A stretch of DNA of 64,000 bases. It comes from Sulfitobacter mediterraneus (GTDB lineage: Bacteria > Pseudomonadota > Alphaproteobacteria > Rhodobacterales > Rhodobacteraceae). How positions within the stretch are numbered: position 1 is the stretch's first letter; each line of letters starts with the position of its first letter. Shown here in pieces: positions 17,368 to 27,170 of this stretch. The translations under genes were made by a program, and so were the position numbers. Below the pieces are notes generated by a model that was not told where the DNA came from, did no database searches, and saw only the letters and a program-made list of their open reading frames with translations. Where the stretch lies: NCBI RefSeq assembly GCF_003054325.1, contig NZ_QBKU01000008.1:143407-207406 (forward strand), written 5' to 3'.

Positions 17368-18087
17368 TCAGCCTTGGGCCGCGCGGCGGAACGGGGTTGG
17401 ATCCCAGTCGCAGGCAAAGCCATCGCCGTCCGGGTCCATGCCTTTGCGGTCTTTTTGCGGACCGCCGCGCGCGAGGAAGTCAATCTGTGCCTGATCTGGC
17501 GTGCTGAACGACCGGCAGGACCGGGCGTATTTTGCCGCCTTGTTCAGGCCGATGCGGCGATAGACCTGCTCTCCCACTGCGTTTGACGTGCTCAGGGCGT
17601 AGGCCACGATGTTGGGGCCAGAATCAACGCGGGTTGGCAGGGCCTCAGGTGTGACCACCTCATACTGCGCCTTGTTGGCGGCAATGCGGGCGGCGTCATC
17701 ATCAATGCTGCGCTGGCCTGACACCGCGTCAAAGTTGTTCTCGTTCGAGATCCCTGCCGTGTTCACCACTGCGGGCGGCGGGTTGGACGGGCTGGCGTTG
17801 ATCGGCGCCGCACCGCTGTTTGGCACACCCGGACGGGTCGCCGCCAACACACGGGCAGTTTCCGCCGCCGTGGCCGCCGCAGATGGATCGCTTGGCGTTG
17901 CGGTCCGTAGCGGGGTTTCCGCGATCACAGGTGCAGAGGGCACGATCCCGGCCAGCGCTGCGTCACGCTTGCGTTGCTCTGCCTCGAAACTGTCAAAACC
18001 GGCGCCCTGCCCCGAGTCCGGGATGGCAGGCTGACAAGCAGCGAGAACCGCGCCAGCGGCGAGAACGAAAAAGGCCTGTTTGATCAT
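17368..18087 (-). CDS. Lipoprotein with C-terminal Excalibur calcium-binding domain
   Basis: The 239-residue protein starts MIKQAFFVLAAG and has a lipobox ending LAAC at about residue 18, so it is probably lipid-anchored in the envelope. A long Ala/Pro/Thr-rich, low-complexity linker follows. The last 45 residues carry the Excalibur motif (CRSFSTPDQAQ, DPDGDGFACDWDP), an EF-hand-like calcium loop. It is immediately upstream of the amidase, suggesting a shared wall-related role. An ATG two codons earlier is possible. Confidence 0.82.
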   Translation of the reverse strand: MIKQAFFVLAAGAVLAACQPAIPDSGQGAGFDSFEAEQRKRDAALAGIVPSAPVIAETPLRTATPSDPSAAATAAETARVLAATRPGVPNSGAAPINASPSNPPPAVVNTAGISNENNFDAVSGQRSIDDDAARIAANKAQYEVVTPEALPTRVDSGPNIVAYALSTSNAVGEQVYRRIGLNKAAKYARSCRSFSTPDQAQIDFLARGGPQKDRKGMDPDGDGFACDWDPTPFRRAAQG

Positions 18088-18126
18088 GTGCACTGCTCTG
18101 TCTTTTTGACGGTTATTGGCGCAGGT

Positions 18127-19614
18127 TTACCACCATTTGTCTGCCTTGGCTACAAAGCCTGCGGCCTTCTCCAGCGCATAGGCAGAAGACAGCAGATCCG
18201 CCTCTTCCCAAGGTCGCCCGATCAGTTGCAGGCCCAGTGGCAGACCCTGACGGTTCTGCCCCGTCGGCACCGCGATGCCCGGCAAGCCCGCAAGGTTGAC
18301 CGTGACGGTGAACACATCGTTGAGATACATCGCCACCGGATCGGCATCGGTCATCTCGCCCAGACCAAAGGCCGCAGACGGGGTGGCCGGGGTCAGGATG
18401 CTGTCGATGCCTTGGGCAAAGACATCTTCGAAGTCTTTCTTGATTAGGCTGCGCACCCGGCGGGCACGGTTGTAATAAGCGTCATAAAAACCGGCGGACA
18501 GCACATAGGTGCCAATCATCACGCGGCGCTGCACCTCGTGGCCAAACCCTTCGGCGCGGGTGTTTTCATACATCTCGGTGATGCCGTCCCCAGCCTCAAG
18601 CGTGGCGCGGTGGCCATAGCGCACACCGTCATAACGCGCGAGGTTCGAAGACGCCTCAGCGGGTGCAATCACGTAGTACGCGGGCAAAGCATATTTGGTA
18701 TGCGGAAGCGAGATATCTACGATCTCGGCGCCGGCGTCCTTCATCATGGCGATGCCGTCCTGCCAGAGCGTCTCAATCTCTTCTGGCATGCCGTCCATGC
18801 GGTACTCTTTGGGAATACCGATCTTCTTGCCGCGAATATCACCGGTCAGCGCCGCCTCAAAGTTTGGCACCGCCAGATCGGCCGAGGTGCTGTCTTTGGG
18901 GTCATGCCCGCACATTGCCTCAAGCATGATCGCAGCATCGCGCACCGATTTGGTCATCGGGCCTGCCTGATCCAGCGAGGAGGCAAAGGCAACAATGCCC
19001 CAACGCGAACAACGCCCGTAAGTCGGCTTGATCCCAACCGTGCCGGTAAAGGCCGCAGGCTGGCGGATCGACCCGCCTGTGTCAGTGCCAGTCGCCGCAA
19101 GGCAAAGGTCCGCTGCAACCGCCGCAGCAGAGCCACCGGAGGAGCCACCGGGCGTCAGCGCCGCATCATCATTGCCGCGCCGCCACGGGTTCACTGCATT
19201 GCCGTAAACGGAAGTCTCGTTGGAGCTGCCCATGGCGAATTCGTCCATATTCAGCTTGCCCAGCATCACCGCGCCATTGTCGAAAAGGTTCTGGCTGACG
19301 GTGCTTTCATACTCTGGCAGGAACCCTTGCAAAATACGCGATCCGGCCTGAGACGGCACACCCTTGGTGCAAAACAGATCCTTGATCCCGATGGGCAGAC
19401 CGCACATCGCGGGCGCGTCACCGGCGGCAAGACGCTTGTCGGCAGCATCCGCTTGCGCCAAAGCCACATCCGGCGTGTTATGGACAAAGGCATTCAATGC
19501 CCCCGCGCCATGGATTGCAGTGAGGCAGGCCTCGGTCAGGTCTTTGGATGTCACATCGCCGCTGCGCAACGCATCGCGTGCGCCAGCCAGGCCCAATTTG
19601 TTCAGTTCAGTCAT
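18127..19614 (-). CDS. gatA: Asp-tRNA(Asn)/Glu-tRNA(Gln) amidotransferase subunit A
   Basis: The 495-residue amidase-signature subunit releases ammonia from glutamine for the GatCAB complex. Catalytic Lys in [10 protein letters not shown], the [11 protein letters not shown] loop and nucleophile Ser in [15 protein letters not shown] are visible. The start ATG shares one base with the gatC stop (TAATG), so the genes are coupled. GatB is not in the window. Confidence 0.96.
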   Translation of the reverse strand: MTELNKLGLAGARDALRSGDVTSKDLTEACLTAIHGAGALNAFVHNTPDVALAQADAADKRLAAGDAPAMCGLPIGIKDLFCTKGVPSQAGSRILQGFLPEYESTVSQNLFDNGAVMLGKLNMDEFAMGSSNETSVYGNAVNPWRRGNDDAALTPGGSSGGSAAAVAADLCLAATGTDTGGSIRQPAAFTGTVGIKPTYGRCSRWGIVAFASSLDQAGPMTKSVRDAAIMLEAMCGHDPKDSTSADLAVPNFEAALTGDIRGKKIGIPKEYRMDGMPEEIETLWQDGIAMMKDAGAEIVDISLPHTKYALPAYYVIAPAEASSNLARYDGVRYGHRATLEAGDGITEMYENTRAEGFGHEVQRRVMIGTYVLSAGFYDAYYNRARRVRSLIKKDFEDVFAQGIDSILTPATPSAAFGLGEMTDADPVAMYLNDVFTVTVNLAGLPGIAVPTGQNRQGLPLGLQLIGRPWEEADLLSSAYALEKAAGFVAKADKWW

Positions 19615-19901
19615 TATTCCACCACCTTCGGCACGGCAAAAAACCCTTCGCGGGCATCAGGCGCATTGGCCAGCACTTTGGCCTGCTGGTCCCCATCGGT
19701 CACCACATCTTCGCGCCGCTTCAGCTTTTGCGGCGTTACCGAGGTCATCGGCTCGACCCCTTCAATGTCCACTTCGTTCAGCTGTTCAATGAACCCGAGG
19801 ATATTATTGAACTCCTGCGCCAGCGCCGGCAGCGCCTCAGGCTCTACCTTGATGCGGGCCAGTTTCGCCACGCGGGCGGCGGTGTTTTCGTCGATCGACA
19901 T
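19614..19901 (-). CDS. gatC: Asp-tRNA(Asn)/Glu-tRNA(Gln) amidotransferase subunit C
   Basis: The 95-residue protein starts at [17 protein letters not shown]. The longer ORF includes a repeat-rich upstream stretch and is not the gene. Conserved features include [20 protein letters not shown] and the typical C-terminal EPMTSVTP and [12 protein letters not shown]. GatC wraps the GatA-GatB interface. Confidence 0.94.
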   Translation of the reverse strand: MSIDENTAARVAKLARIKVEPEALPALAQEFNNILGFIEQLNEVDIEGVEPMTSVTPQKLKRREDVVTDGDQQAKVLANAPDAREGFFAVPKVVE

Positions 19902-19975
19902 GAAGGCTCTCCATCTGCTTGGGCGGCGGTGTATCCTTCCTTTTGCGCCCTCGCAAGGGTGCGCCCTGCCCGCCT

Positions 19976-20007
19976 CTTCATTTGGCCCAAAAAACCTCCC
20001 CCCGGAG
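19976..20007. repeat. Second copy of the CTTCATTTGGCC intergenic motif
   Basis: CTTCATTTGGCC followed by AAACCTCC repeats the right arm seen at 4220-4240. A short CCTCC-CCC-GGAGG palindrome ends it. It lies between the divergent gatC and UPF0173 genes. Copies beside unrelated genes suggest a lineage-specific intergenic element. Confidence 0.5.
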
Positions 20008-20087
20008 GGCCGGTTTGCCGCCAGATGCCGCACTTGCCGCAGCGCCAGAACAGATTATGCTTTCCCCAATCGAAGGGGAGAACACAT

Positions 20088-20783
20088 ATGAATATCATCT
20101 GGCTTGGCCACGGCTCATTTCGCATCGAAATCGAAGATCAGGTGGTCTTGATCGACCCTTGGCTGAACGGCAATCCGATGATGCCCGAAGACGGTTATGG
20201 GGCCGCCACCCAAGGCGCGACGCATATTCTGGTCACACATGGTCATTTTGATCACATCACCGATGTTGTGGAGATCTCCAAATCCACCGGCGCGCCGGTT
20301 TCAGGTATGTATGAGCTGGCGCAATACCTCGCGGCGGGCGGTGCGGTGGAGGGGGCGGCTTATAACATCGGCGGCACGATCCCGCTGGGCGATAACGTGA
20401 CAGCCGCGATGGTGCCTGCGATGCATTCGTCGTCCACCATGGAGAGGGACAAACCTCTGGCTATGGGCCACGAGACAGGATTTATCCTGCGCGGTGAAGG
20501 GCATACGGTCTATATCTCGGGCGATACCGGCATCATGGCCGACATGGACTGGATTGGCGATTTTTACAAACCCGACATCGGTATTCTGTCGGCGGGTGGG
20601 TTCTACACCATGGGCATGGCCGAGGCCGCCTATGCCGCAAAACGTTATTTCGACTTCAAAACCGTGATCCCCTGCCATTACCGCACCTTTGACGCGCTCG
20701 AACAATCGGCCAAGGCGTTGGCAGACGGGTTGCCGGGGGTCAATGTGATTGAACCGGAGGTGCTGGAGCCGATCCGCCTGTAA
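20088..20783 (+). CDS. Metal-dependent hydrolase, UPF0173 (metallo-beta-lactamase fold)
   Basis: The 231-residue protein starts MNIIWLGHGSFRIEI after GAAGGGGAG. Upstream in-frame sequence is antisense to gatA/gatC. The metal motif THGHFDHITD (about residue 48), HSSSTME, YISGDTGIMADM and PCHYRTFD are all present. UPF0173 proteins are cytosolic and their substrate is not settled. Confidence 0.9.
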   Translation: MNIIWLGHGSFRIEIEDQVVLIDPWLNGNPMMPEDGYGAATQGATHILVTHGHFDHITDVVEISKSTGAPVSGMYELAQYLAAGGAVEGAAYNIGGTIPLGDNVTAAMVPAMHSSSTMERDKPLAMGHETGFILRGEGHTVYISGDTGIMADMDWIGDFYKPDIGILSAGGFYTMGMAEAAYAAKRYFDFKTVIPCHYRTFDALEQSAKALADGLPGVNVIEPEVLEPIRL

Positions 20784-20786
20784 CGT

Positions 20787-21221
20787 CTACTGGATCGCCC
20801 ATTTCATGCCCACGCCAGTGCGGGCGTGGACCACACATCCCTCCGCCCCGTCGAATGTGATGTCCTGAAAGGGATAGCGGTCGCGGAGCTGGGTGTCGGT
20901 TTGAAAGGTGGCGCAGACCTCAAATTGATCGGCGCTGCTCCAGATGAAGACGTATTCTTCGTTCGTGACCGGATCGCGCGCATCTGGTTTGCGCACATGG
21001 CCGGCGCACCGATCTGGCGTTTCTTGGGATTCGCGATCACCCAGCGATGGCTCAACCGGAAGGTTGCAACGGTAATACTGCCCCAGTATGCGCAGGTTCG
21101 CTGCCCGCTGCGCGTCGTTCTTTTCCATGCAGGCATGTCCCGGACCGCCCACGACCATCAACGCGGCACCCAAAGCGCCGCACACAAGGGCCACGCAAGC
21201 CGCAAAAAGCAGCTTGTTCAT
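20787..21221 (-). CDS. Hypothetical protein with N-terminal membrane anchor or signal
   Basis: The 144-residue protein has one hydrophobic segment at residues 4-26 followed by a polar domain with five cysteines, which suggests disulfides and an extracytoplasmic location. No family was recognised. Its ATG overlaps the stop of the DUF5671-like gene (ATGA), so the two are probably made together and may act together at the membrane. Confidence 0.7.
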   Translation of the reverse strand: MNKLLFAACVALVCGALGAALMVVGGPGHACMEKNDAQRAANLRILGQYYRCNLPVEPSLGDRESQETPDRCAGHVRKPDARDPVTNEEYVFIWSSADQFEVCATFQTDTQLRDRYPFQDITFDGAEGCVVHARTGVGMKWAIQ

Positions 21222-21838
21222 GCCGCGTCCCCTTTGCGGATATCCCCCAGATAATACAGGAAAATCAGGCCAGAGACCGCGCCGACAACCAGCGCCTTGG
21301 CCAAAAACTGCAGAGTGAAATCACCGCTGAGGAAGGCATAGATCACCGACACCAGATCGCCCAGCAACACGCCGGACGCGCCCAGCAGGGTCAGATAGGT
21401 CATCCAACGCCGGATCGCCGACCGGTACAGCGCCGGATCGGCGGCCAGTTTGCCGCGTTCCCGCGCGGTCAGCCACAGATAGGTCGGCGCCGTCACCACC
21501 AGAACCGCAATCGCCCAGCGGATGCCATGGCTGCTGCGGTAGCCTCCATCATCAAAGGCCCGATCAATCAGATGGTTCAGCAAAAGCACCAGATGGATCG
21601 CGCCAAACAGCAAGACCCCGAACATCAGCGCGTAGATAAAGAAATCCCGCGCCGAAACGGTGGATTGCGGCCTTGGCACCGGGGGCGCGAACGGGGTGTC
21701 TGCCCAGGCGCTCAATGCATCCGACACTTCTGATGCGCTCCAGCCTGAGGCGGTCAAGGCGGTTGCAATCTCATCGCGGCTTTTGCCTGCGCTCAATGCA
21801 TCTCGGGTAAAGCGGGAAAGCTCTTTACTGACAGCCAT
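21218..21838 (-). CDS. DUF5671-like membrane protein
   Basis: The 206-residue protein begins with a helical domain of about 45 residues resembling a short SHOCT- or UBA-like helix bundle (KSRDEIATALTASGWSASEVSDAL). Four membrane helices of the DUF5671 type follow (ARDFFIYALMFGVLLFGAIH and onward). Function is unknown. It lies between tadA and the small secreted protein, all on the minus strand. Confidence 0.72.
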   Translation of the reverse strand: MAVSKELSRFTRDALSAGKSRDEIATALTASGWSASEVSDALSAWADTPFAPPVPRPQSTVSARDFFIYALMFGVLLFGAIHLVLLLNHLIDRAFDDGGYRSSHGIRWAIAVLVVTAPTYLWLTARERGKLAADPALYRSAIRRWMTYLTLLGASGVLLGDLVSVIYAFLSGDFTLQFLAKALVVGAVSGLIFLYYLGDIRKGDAA

Positions 21839-21843
21839 ACCAA

Positions 21844-22299
21844 TTAACCTTTTCTTTTCGCTTCAAAAAACTCTTTCAACATGGCCTCCGCCGCCGCCCC
21901 GTCAATGCCGTCAAACACCTCTGGCACATGGTGGCATTGCGGATGCGAAAACACCCGTGCGCCCTGCGCGACCCCACCTGATTTGGGATCGGAAGCGCCA
22001 TAATACAACCGCGCCACCCGCGCCGCCGATATCGCGGCGGCACACATCGGGCAGGGTTCAAGCGTCACGTAAAGCGCATGATCCGGCAGCCGTTCGGACG
22101 CAGCCGCCGCGCAGGCGGCGCGGATTGCCAGCACCTCGGCATGGGCGGTCGGATCGTTCAATTCACGCGTGCGGTTGCCCGCCCGCGCCACCACTTGCCC
22201 CGCCGGATCGACGACAACAGCGCCCACCGGCACTTCGCCGCGCACGCCAGCGGCGGCCGCTTCGGCCAGGGCGGCCTGCATGTGGGATCGAAACACCAT
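21844..22299 (-). CDS. tadA: Nucleoside deaminase, probable tRNA adenosine(34) deaminase
   Basis: The 151-residue cytidine/deoxycytidylate-type deaminase has the zinc motifs HAEVLAIRAA (about residue 54) and PCPMCAAAI (about residue 84). NDPTAHAE is the TadA form, so the likely reaction is A34 to inosine in tRNA-Arg(ACG). The length is typical. It diverges from the pseudouridine synthase gene, placing two RNA-modifying enzymes back to back. Confidence 0.9.
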   Translation of the reverse strand: MVFRSHMQAALAEAAAAGVRGEVPVGAVVVDPAGQVVARAGNRTRELNDPTAHAEVLAIRAACAAAASERLPDHALYVTLEPCPMCAAAISAARVARLYYGASDPKSGGVAQGARVFSHPQCHHVPEVFDGIDGAAAEAMLKEFFEAKRKG

Positions 22300-22361
22300 C
22301 CCTTTTCATGCCCGCAATTGCCGCCCTTTCGCAACCCGCACAAACAGGGTAAGCGGTCGGC

Positions 22362-23207
22362 ATGACAGAGAATGCCCCCAAAGAGACCCCGAAAGGCGAC
22401 CGGATCGCCAAAGTTCTGGCCCGTGCCGGTGTTGCCTCCCGCCGTGAGGCCGAGCGCATGATCGAGGCAGGCCGTGTGCGCGTGAACGGGGAACAGATCC
22501 TGTCTCCCGCGCTGAACGTGACCGAGAGTGACGCCATAATGGTCGATGGCAATCTTGTGTCAGAACCGGAGCCGCCGCGCATGTGGATGTATCACAAGCC
22601 CACCGGGCTGGTGACCAGCGACCGCGACGAAAAGGGCCGCGAGACGATTTATGACAAAATGCCCGAAGACATGCCGCGTGTGATGTCGGTGGGGCGTCTT
22701 GATATCAATTCCGAAGGGCTGCTGCTGCTGACCAATGACGGCGGCATCAAGCGCAAACTGGAACTGCCCAGCACCGGTTGGCTGCGCCGCTACCGCGTGC
22801 GCGTCAACGGGCGGCCCAGCGACGCCGCGTTGGAGCCATTGCGCAAAGGCATCACCATTGAGGGCGAGCGGTTTCAGCCGATGACCGTGACGCTGGACCG
22901 GCAGCAGGGCGCAAATGCCTGGCTGACCGTGGGGCTGCGCGAGGGCAAGAACCGCGAAATCCGCCGCGCAATGGAAGCTGTGAACCTCAGCGTGAACCGC
23001 CTAATCCGCATCAGCTATGGCCCGTTCCAACTGGGTGAGCTGAAATCCGGTGAGGTCGAAGAGGTGCGCCGCAAGATCGTGCGTGACCAATTGGGGCTCG
23101 AGATCGAAGACGCCAGCGGCACCGCGCAGAAAAAGCCCAAAACGGTGCAGCGGTTTTCAAAGCGCCGCAGCAGCATGGCCGGAAAGCCCGGCAAACCCCG
23201 CCGCTAA
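22362..23207 (+). CDS. Pseudouridine synthase, RsuA/RluB/E/F family
   Basis: The 281-residue protein has an N-terminal S4 RNA-binding domain (AKVLARAGVASRREAERMI, about residues 13-60). The catalytic domain contains SVGRLDINSEGLLLLTNDG, with the essential Asp in GRLD, and EGKNREIRRAM. A basic tail of about 40 residues follows, common in RluB-like enzymes that modify 23S rRNA. RluB is favoured over RsuA, RluE or RluF but this is inferred. Confidence 0.9.
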   Translation: MTENAPKETPKGDRIAKVLARAGVASRREAERMIEAGRVRVNGEQILSPALNVTESDAIMVDGNLVSEPEPPRMWMYHKPTGLVTSDRDEKGRETIYDKMPEDMPRVMSVGRLDINSEGLLLLTNDGGIKRKLELPSTGWLRRYRVRVNGRPSDAALEPLRKGITIEGERFQPMTVTLDRQQGANAWLTVGLREGKNREIRRAMEAVNLSVNRLIRISYGPFQLGELKSGEVEEVRRKIVRDQLGLEIEDASGTAQKKPKTVQRFSKRRSSMAGKPGKPRR

Positions 23208-23231
23208 ATCACGGCTGCCGCGCCGCCAGAG

Positions 23232-24488
23232 TTACCAAGCGGCTTCAGGTTCGGCAGTCTCGGCGGGCAACAACGGTCCGGCGGGCTTCAAACGCGCCTC
23301 ACCCAGCCTCGGATGCAGGCGCCCTGCGATCCCCCAAGCAACAAAGCTGGCCGCCCCTGCCGCGACAAAGATGCCCGAGATCGGCGCAGCCAGCAGGATC
23401 AGCCAGGCAATCCCCGGCGTGGCAATGCCCGACACATCGCGGAACGAGGAATAGATCGCCGACATCTCGGTCCGCTCGGACGGTTTGACCGCCATCAAAA
23501 AGGGCAGCCCGGCGCAGATATCCAGCAAAATCAAAAAGAAACTTCCGCAAAACAGCAGCGCAATCGTGGCGAGCGGCAAACCCGCCACAAAACCGGCCAG
23601 CGCAAAGAGCATCCCGCAGGCCATGAACCCAGTGCGCACAGAACGGCGGATGGACCCCGCCTGCATCCAGCGCAGCATCATCGGCGACAGGAACAGCGCT
23701 GCATTTGTCAGCGACAGTAAGATCCCGCCCAACTGTTCCCCTAACCCGTTTTCCACAGCAAAAATAGGCAGATACACCACGTAGGCCCACCAGCCACAGG
23801 ACCGGATCACCGCAAAAAGCCAGCCTGCGATCAACCTTGGCTGTTCAAAGAACCGCCCCAGAAACGACAGCGGGTTGGGCGGTGCCCGGCGGGCCCGCGT
23901 GATCAACTTGCCATTGCCCAGCCGCATATAAAGGAACACCGCCAACATCAAAGCGGCCGCAACAGCAGAGACAACGAAAGGCGCAGGTTGCCAGACAGTC
24001 CAAAGCACCACGCCCAACACCGGGCCGAGCGTCCAACCCAAAGCCGAATAGAACATGCGCAGGGTCTCGCATTTGCCCAATTCCACCCGCGCGATGTAGT
24101 CCAGCACATAGGCGTTAAAGCAGACAAAGGTTGTCACCGTTGCCAGTGAATTCAGCACCAAGGACGCCACGATCATTTCGGGCCGCCCCGTCATCGCCAG
24201 CCCTGCCGAAACAACAAAGCCAAACGCCCCCACACCATACATCCAGCGGCGCGGTACAAACCGGTTCAGGAAGGGCACCAGCAGCCCCACAATCAAGGAC
24301 ACAACCCCGATGCAAAAGTAGATCGAGCTGATCAGCGCGGCATCTTTGAGAGCATCATAGATCGCCACAGGATAGACCGAGATCAAGATCCCTCGCGCAA
24401 CGGCTTCACATCCCGCCAGCATCGCGAACCCTCTGACAGAGGGGGCTGGCGCGTGGCGGATCCATTCGGGAATACGGCGTTCGAACAT
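23232..24488 (-). CDS. MFS transporter
   Basis: The 418-residue protein has about twelve membrane helices and a central loop around residues 195-225 (RLGNGKLITRARRAPP). The start MFERRIPEWIRHAP is followed by the first helix. It is an inner-membrane secondary transporter; no substrate-specific motif was recognised. It converges with the pseudouridine synthase gene. Confidence 0.85.
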   Translation of the reverse strand: MFERRIPEWIRHAPAPSVRGFAMLAGCEAVARGILISVYPVAIYDALKDAALISSIYFCIGVVSLIVGLLVPFLNRFVPRRWMYGVGAFGFVVSAGLAMTGRPEMIVASLVLNSLATVTTFVCFNAYVLDYIARVELGKCETLRMFYSALGWTLGPVLGVVLWTVWQPAPFVVSAVAAALMLAVFLYMRLGNGKLITRARRAPPNPLSFLGRFFEQPRLIAGWLFAVIRSCGWWAYVVYLPIFAVENGLGEQLGGILLSLTNAALFLSPMMLRWMQAGSIRRSVRTGFMACGMLFALAGFVAGLPLATIALLFCGSFFLILLDICAGLPFLMAVKPSERTEMSAIYSSFRDVSGIATPGIAWLILLAAPISGIFVAAGAASFVAWGIAGRLHPRLGEARLKPAGPLLPAETAEPEAAW

Positions 24489-24811
24489 AAGAAAAATTCA
24501 CCCCATGTTTTTGGCCAACTTGACTGAGAATCCCGGCTTTTCTGTTCGCCCTGCGACACCAAAGCGGGATCGCGATGTCGCAAAACCTCTTTGGGCTGCG
24601 GTGCGATGCACATCTCATGGGTGAGTTTTGACCGGTTTTTCCCCGTCACATGTCATTCACAATGGTCGGGTAAACCCCTATATCTTATGTACAAATTTAC
24701 AGAGCGCACGCTTGATGGCGCCATGTCTGTCTGCCGCCAATCTGTGCACCAAGGTAGATCGTCTGGCACGGCGACAAAGTTGCGCCTATGTTGGCAGCAC
24801 GGGGGAAAATA
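24489..24811. other. Intergenic region between MFS gene and the XpaC-TelA run
   Basis: About 320 bp between two divergent genes. No ORF with family support, no strong hairpin and no clear promoter box was seen. It must contain the promoter of the large plus-strand run that begins at 24812. Confidence 0.45.
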
Positions 24812-25042
24812 GTGGCACGGCTCTTGCTGATCGTATTGTTTGTTGTGGTGATCGTTGCCATTGGCGCGATAATGCTATCAATCTGGACTGCGGCTACAGC
24901 CCCCCGGCCTTCTGGGTCCGAAACGGGCATCGCGGGAATAAAGGAAGATCTGATGGGGTCACGGTCCGTTCGTAAAATGGCATATGTTGCGTTGATTGTG
25001 GTGCTGTTTGGCGTCACCAGCGGCTGGCTTGGGGGACTTTGA
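24812..25042 (+). CDS. Small two-helix membrane protein, first gene of XpaC-TelA run
   Basis: The 76-residue protein has two hydrophobic helices (about 3-27 and 55-74) separated by a polar loop with Pro, Ser and Asp. The start is taken as GTG with GGGGGA before it; an in-frame ATG at 24788 lacks a ribosome-binding site. No family was recognised. Only three bases separate it from the XpaC gene, so it is part of that operon. Confidence 0.65.
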   Translation: MARLLLIVLFVVVIVAIGAIMLSIWTAATAPRPSGSETGIAGIKEDLMGSRSVRKMAYVALIVVLFGVTSGWLGGL

Positions 25043-25045
25043 ACC

Positions 25046-25930
25046 ATGGCCAAACGTTTTGGCGGAAAATACAGCCCCGATGGGCAGGCTGCACCGGACG
25101 GCACACCGCGCAAGCGCATCGAAGTGGACCCGGCAGGCGGGCGCTCTAATGTGCTGTTTGCGCCGGCTATTGTATTGGTTTTCACTTCATTGAACGATGG
25201 TGCCACCAGTCTTGCGCTGGGTCTGGCGGGTGCGGCCAGCCTGATCCTTGCTGCGTGGCTGCTGCGCGAAGGTTTGCGCGCGGAGGCAGAATTCAACAGC
25301 CGCAAAGTGGCCCGCAAACCGGCAATTCCGCGCAAGATACTGGCCTCTGCCGCTGCTGGCCTTGGCGCCGCGCTTGCGGTTCTGGCCCATCAGGACGGCG
25401 GATTTGCCATCCTTGCGCCGCTGCTGTTTGGTGGCTGTACAGCCGCGCTGCAACTGACGGCCTTTGGCCTTGATCCAATGAAAAGCAAAGGCATGGAAGG
25501 CATCGACACCTTTCAGCAAGACCGCGTTGCGCGCGTGGTGGATGAGGCGGAAAAGCTGCTGGCAGGGATGAGCGACGCCATGGCCCGCGCCAAAGACCGC
25601 AGCGCAGCGGCGCGGCTTGCGGCCTTTCAGGACACCGCCCGCGATCTGATCCGCACGGTTGAGGAAGATCCCCGCGATCTGACCGCCGCCCGCAAATATC
25701 TGTCGGTTTATCTGCGCGGCGCGCGGGACGCGACCGCCAAATTTGCCGATATCTACAGCCGATCACAGGACGAGCAGGCCCGCGCCGATTACCTTGCCCT
25801 GCTTGATGATCTTGACCGAAACTTTGCCGCCCGCACACGCAAATCCCTGCTCGAAGATCGCAGCGATCTGACCGTAGAGATCGACGTGCTGCGCGAACGG
25901 CTGTCCCGCGAAGGGGTCCGACTGGACTGA
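25046..25930 (+). CDS. XpaC-like (5-bromo-4-chloroindolyl phosphate hydrolysis) family protein
   Basis: The 294-residue protein has a polar N terminus, two pairs of hydrophobic helices at about 32-72 and 92-134, then a long alpha-helical cytosolic domain (about 145-294). The pattern fits XpaC, a protein that nearly always sits beside TelA. The historical name refers to an indicator assay, not a proven enzyme activity. In Bacillus-type systems XpaC/TelA are linked to tolerance of toxic anions and membrane-active agents. Confidence 0.82.
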   Translation: MAKRFGGKYSPDGQAAPDGTPRKRIEVDPAGGRSNVLFAPAIVLVFTSLNDGATSLALGLAGAASLILAAWLLREGLRAEAEFNSRKVARKPAIPRKILASAAAGLGAALAVLAHQDGGFAILAPLLFGGCTAALQLTAFGLDPMKSKGMEGIDTFQQDRVARVVDEAEKLLAGMSDAMARAKDRSAAARLAAFQDTARDLIRTVEEDPRDLTAARKYLSVYLRGARDATAKFADIYSRSQDEQARADYLALLDDLDRNFAARTRKSLLEDRSDLTVEIDVLRERLSREGVRLD

Positions 25931-25966
25931 CTTTGCCCTGCAAAACGCATGAAGGAAACTTGATAT

Positions 25967-27163
25967 ATGTCTGAAACTGTTCGTGAAAAAGCCAACCAAT
26001 CCCTTGCTATGGTCGAAGAAGTGACCGCCGTTGTCCTGCCTGAACCGGCGGCGGCCAATGCGGTTGTCCCGCTGGAAAAGGCCAACAAGACCCAAAGCGC
26101 CGAGATCAAGCGGCGCATGGCCGAGATCGACATGGAAGACACACAATCCATCGTGTCCTTCGGATCGGCCGCACAGGCGGAGTTGCAGGAAATCAGCCAA
26201 GCGATGCTGGCCGATGTGCGCAACAAAGATGTTGGCCCGGCAGGCGACAGCCTGCGCAGTATCGTCAGCACCATTCGCGGGTTTTCGGTTTCTGAACTGG
26301 ATGTGCGCCGCAAACGCAGCTGGTGGGAAAAACTTTTGGGCAAAGCCGCGCCCTTTGCCAAATTCACCGCCCAGTTTGAAAAGGTTCAAGGCCAGATTGA
26401 CCGGATCACGGACAACCTGCTGAGCCATGAGCACACCCTGCTCAAAGATATCAAATCGCTTGATATGCTTTATGAAAAGACACTGCAGTTCTACGATGAG
26501 CTGGCGCTTTATATCGCGGCGGGTGAGGCCAAGCTGGCCGATCTGGACGCAACCGTGATCCCCGCCAAGGAGGCTGAAGTCAGCAAGGCTGCCGAAGCCG
26601 ATCAGGTGATGGTCGCCCAAGAACTGCGCGATATGCGTGCCGCGCGGGATGATCTGGAACGCCGCGTGCATGATCTGAAACTGACCCGTCAGGTCACCAT
26701 GCAATCGCTGCCCTCGATCCGGCTGGTGCAGGAAAACGACAAATCGTTGGTGACCAAGATCAACTCCACGCTGGTCAACACCGTGCCGCTGTGGGAAACG
26801 CAACTGGCGCAGGCCGTGACCATCCAACGCTCTGCCGAGGCGGCCAATGCAGTGCGCGAGGCCAATGACCTGACCAATGAATTGCTGACCTCAAACGCGA
26901 AAAATCTGCGTGAAAGCAACAAGATGATCCGCCAAGAGATGGAGCGCGGAGTGTTCGACATCGAAGCGGTGAAACAGGCCAACGCCGATCTGATTGGCAC
27001 CATCGAAGAAAGTCTGCAAATCGCCGACGAAGGCAAGGCCAAACGCGCCGCTGCCGAGAAGGAATTGCAGGAGATGGAAGCAAATCTGCGCGACACACTG
27101 GCCGCTGCGAAGGCCAAGAAAACCGGCCTTGGCGACACTGCTAGCGGCGCGGTTCCGGGGTAA
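25967..27163 (+). CDS. telA: Toxic anion resistance protein TelA family
   Basis: The 398-residue, mostly helical cytosolic protein matches TelA throughout: DMEDTQSIVSFGSAAQAELQ near residue 50, the central FEKVQGQIDRI and LLKDIKSLDMLYEKTLQFYDELALYI, and later SIRLVQENDKSLVTKINSTL. TelA proteins associate with tellurite and membrane-stress tolerance; the mechanism is not known. GAAGGAAA precedes the start. It lies 36 bp after XpaC. Confidence 0.9.
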   Translation: MSETVREKANQSLAMVEEVTAVVLPEPAAANAVVPLEKANKTQSAEIKRRMAEIDMEDTQSIVSFGSAAQAELQEISQAMLADVRNKDVGPAGDSLRSIVSTIRGFSVSELDVRRKRSWWEKLLGKAAPFAKFTAQFEKVQGQIDRITDNLLSHEHTLLKDIKSLDMLYEKTLQFYDELALYIAAGEAKLADLDATVIPAKEAEVSKAAEADQVMVAQELRDMRAARDDLERRVHDLKLTRQVTMQSLPSIRLVQENDKSLVTKINSTLVNTVPLWETQLAQAVTIQRSAEAANAVREANDLTNELLTSNAKNLRESNKMIRQEMERGVFDIEAVKQANADLIGTIEESLQIADEGKAKRAAAEKELQEMEANLRDTLAAAKAKKTGLGDTASGAVPG

Positions 27164-27170
27164 GCACTTG

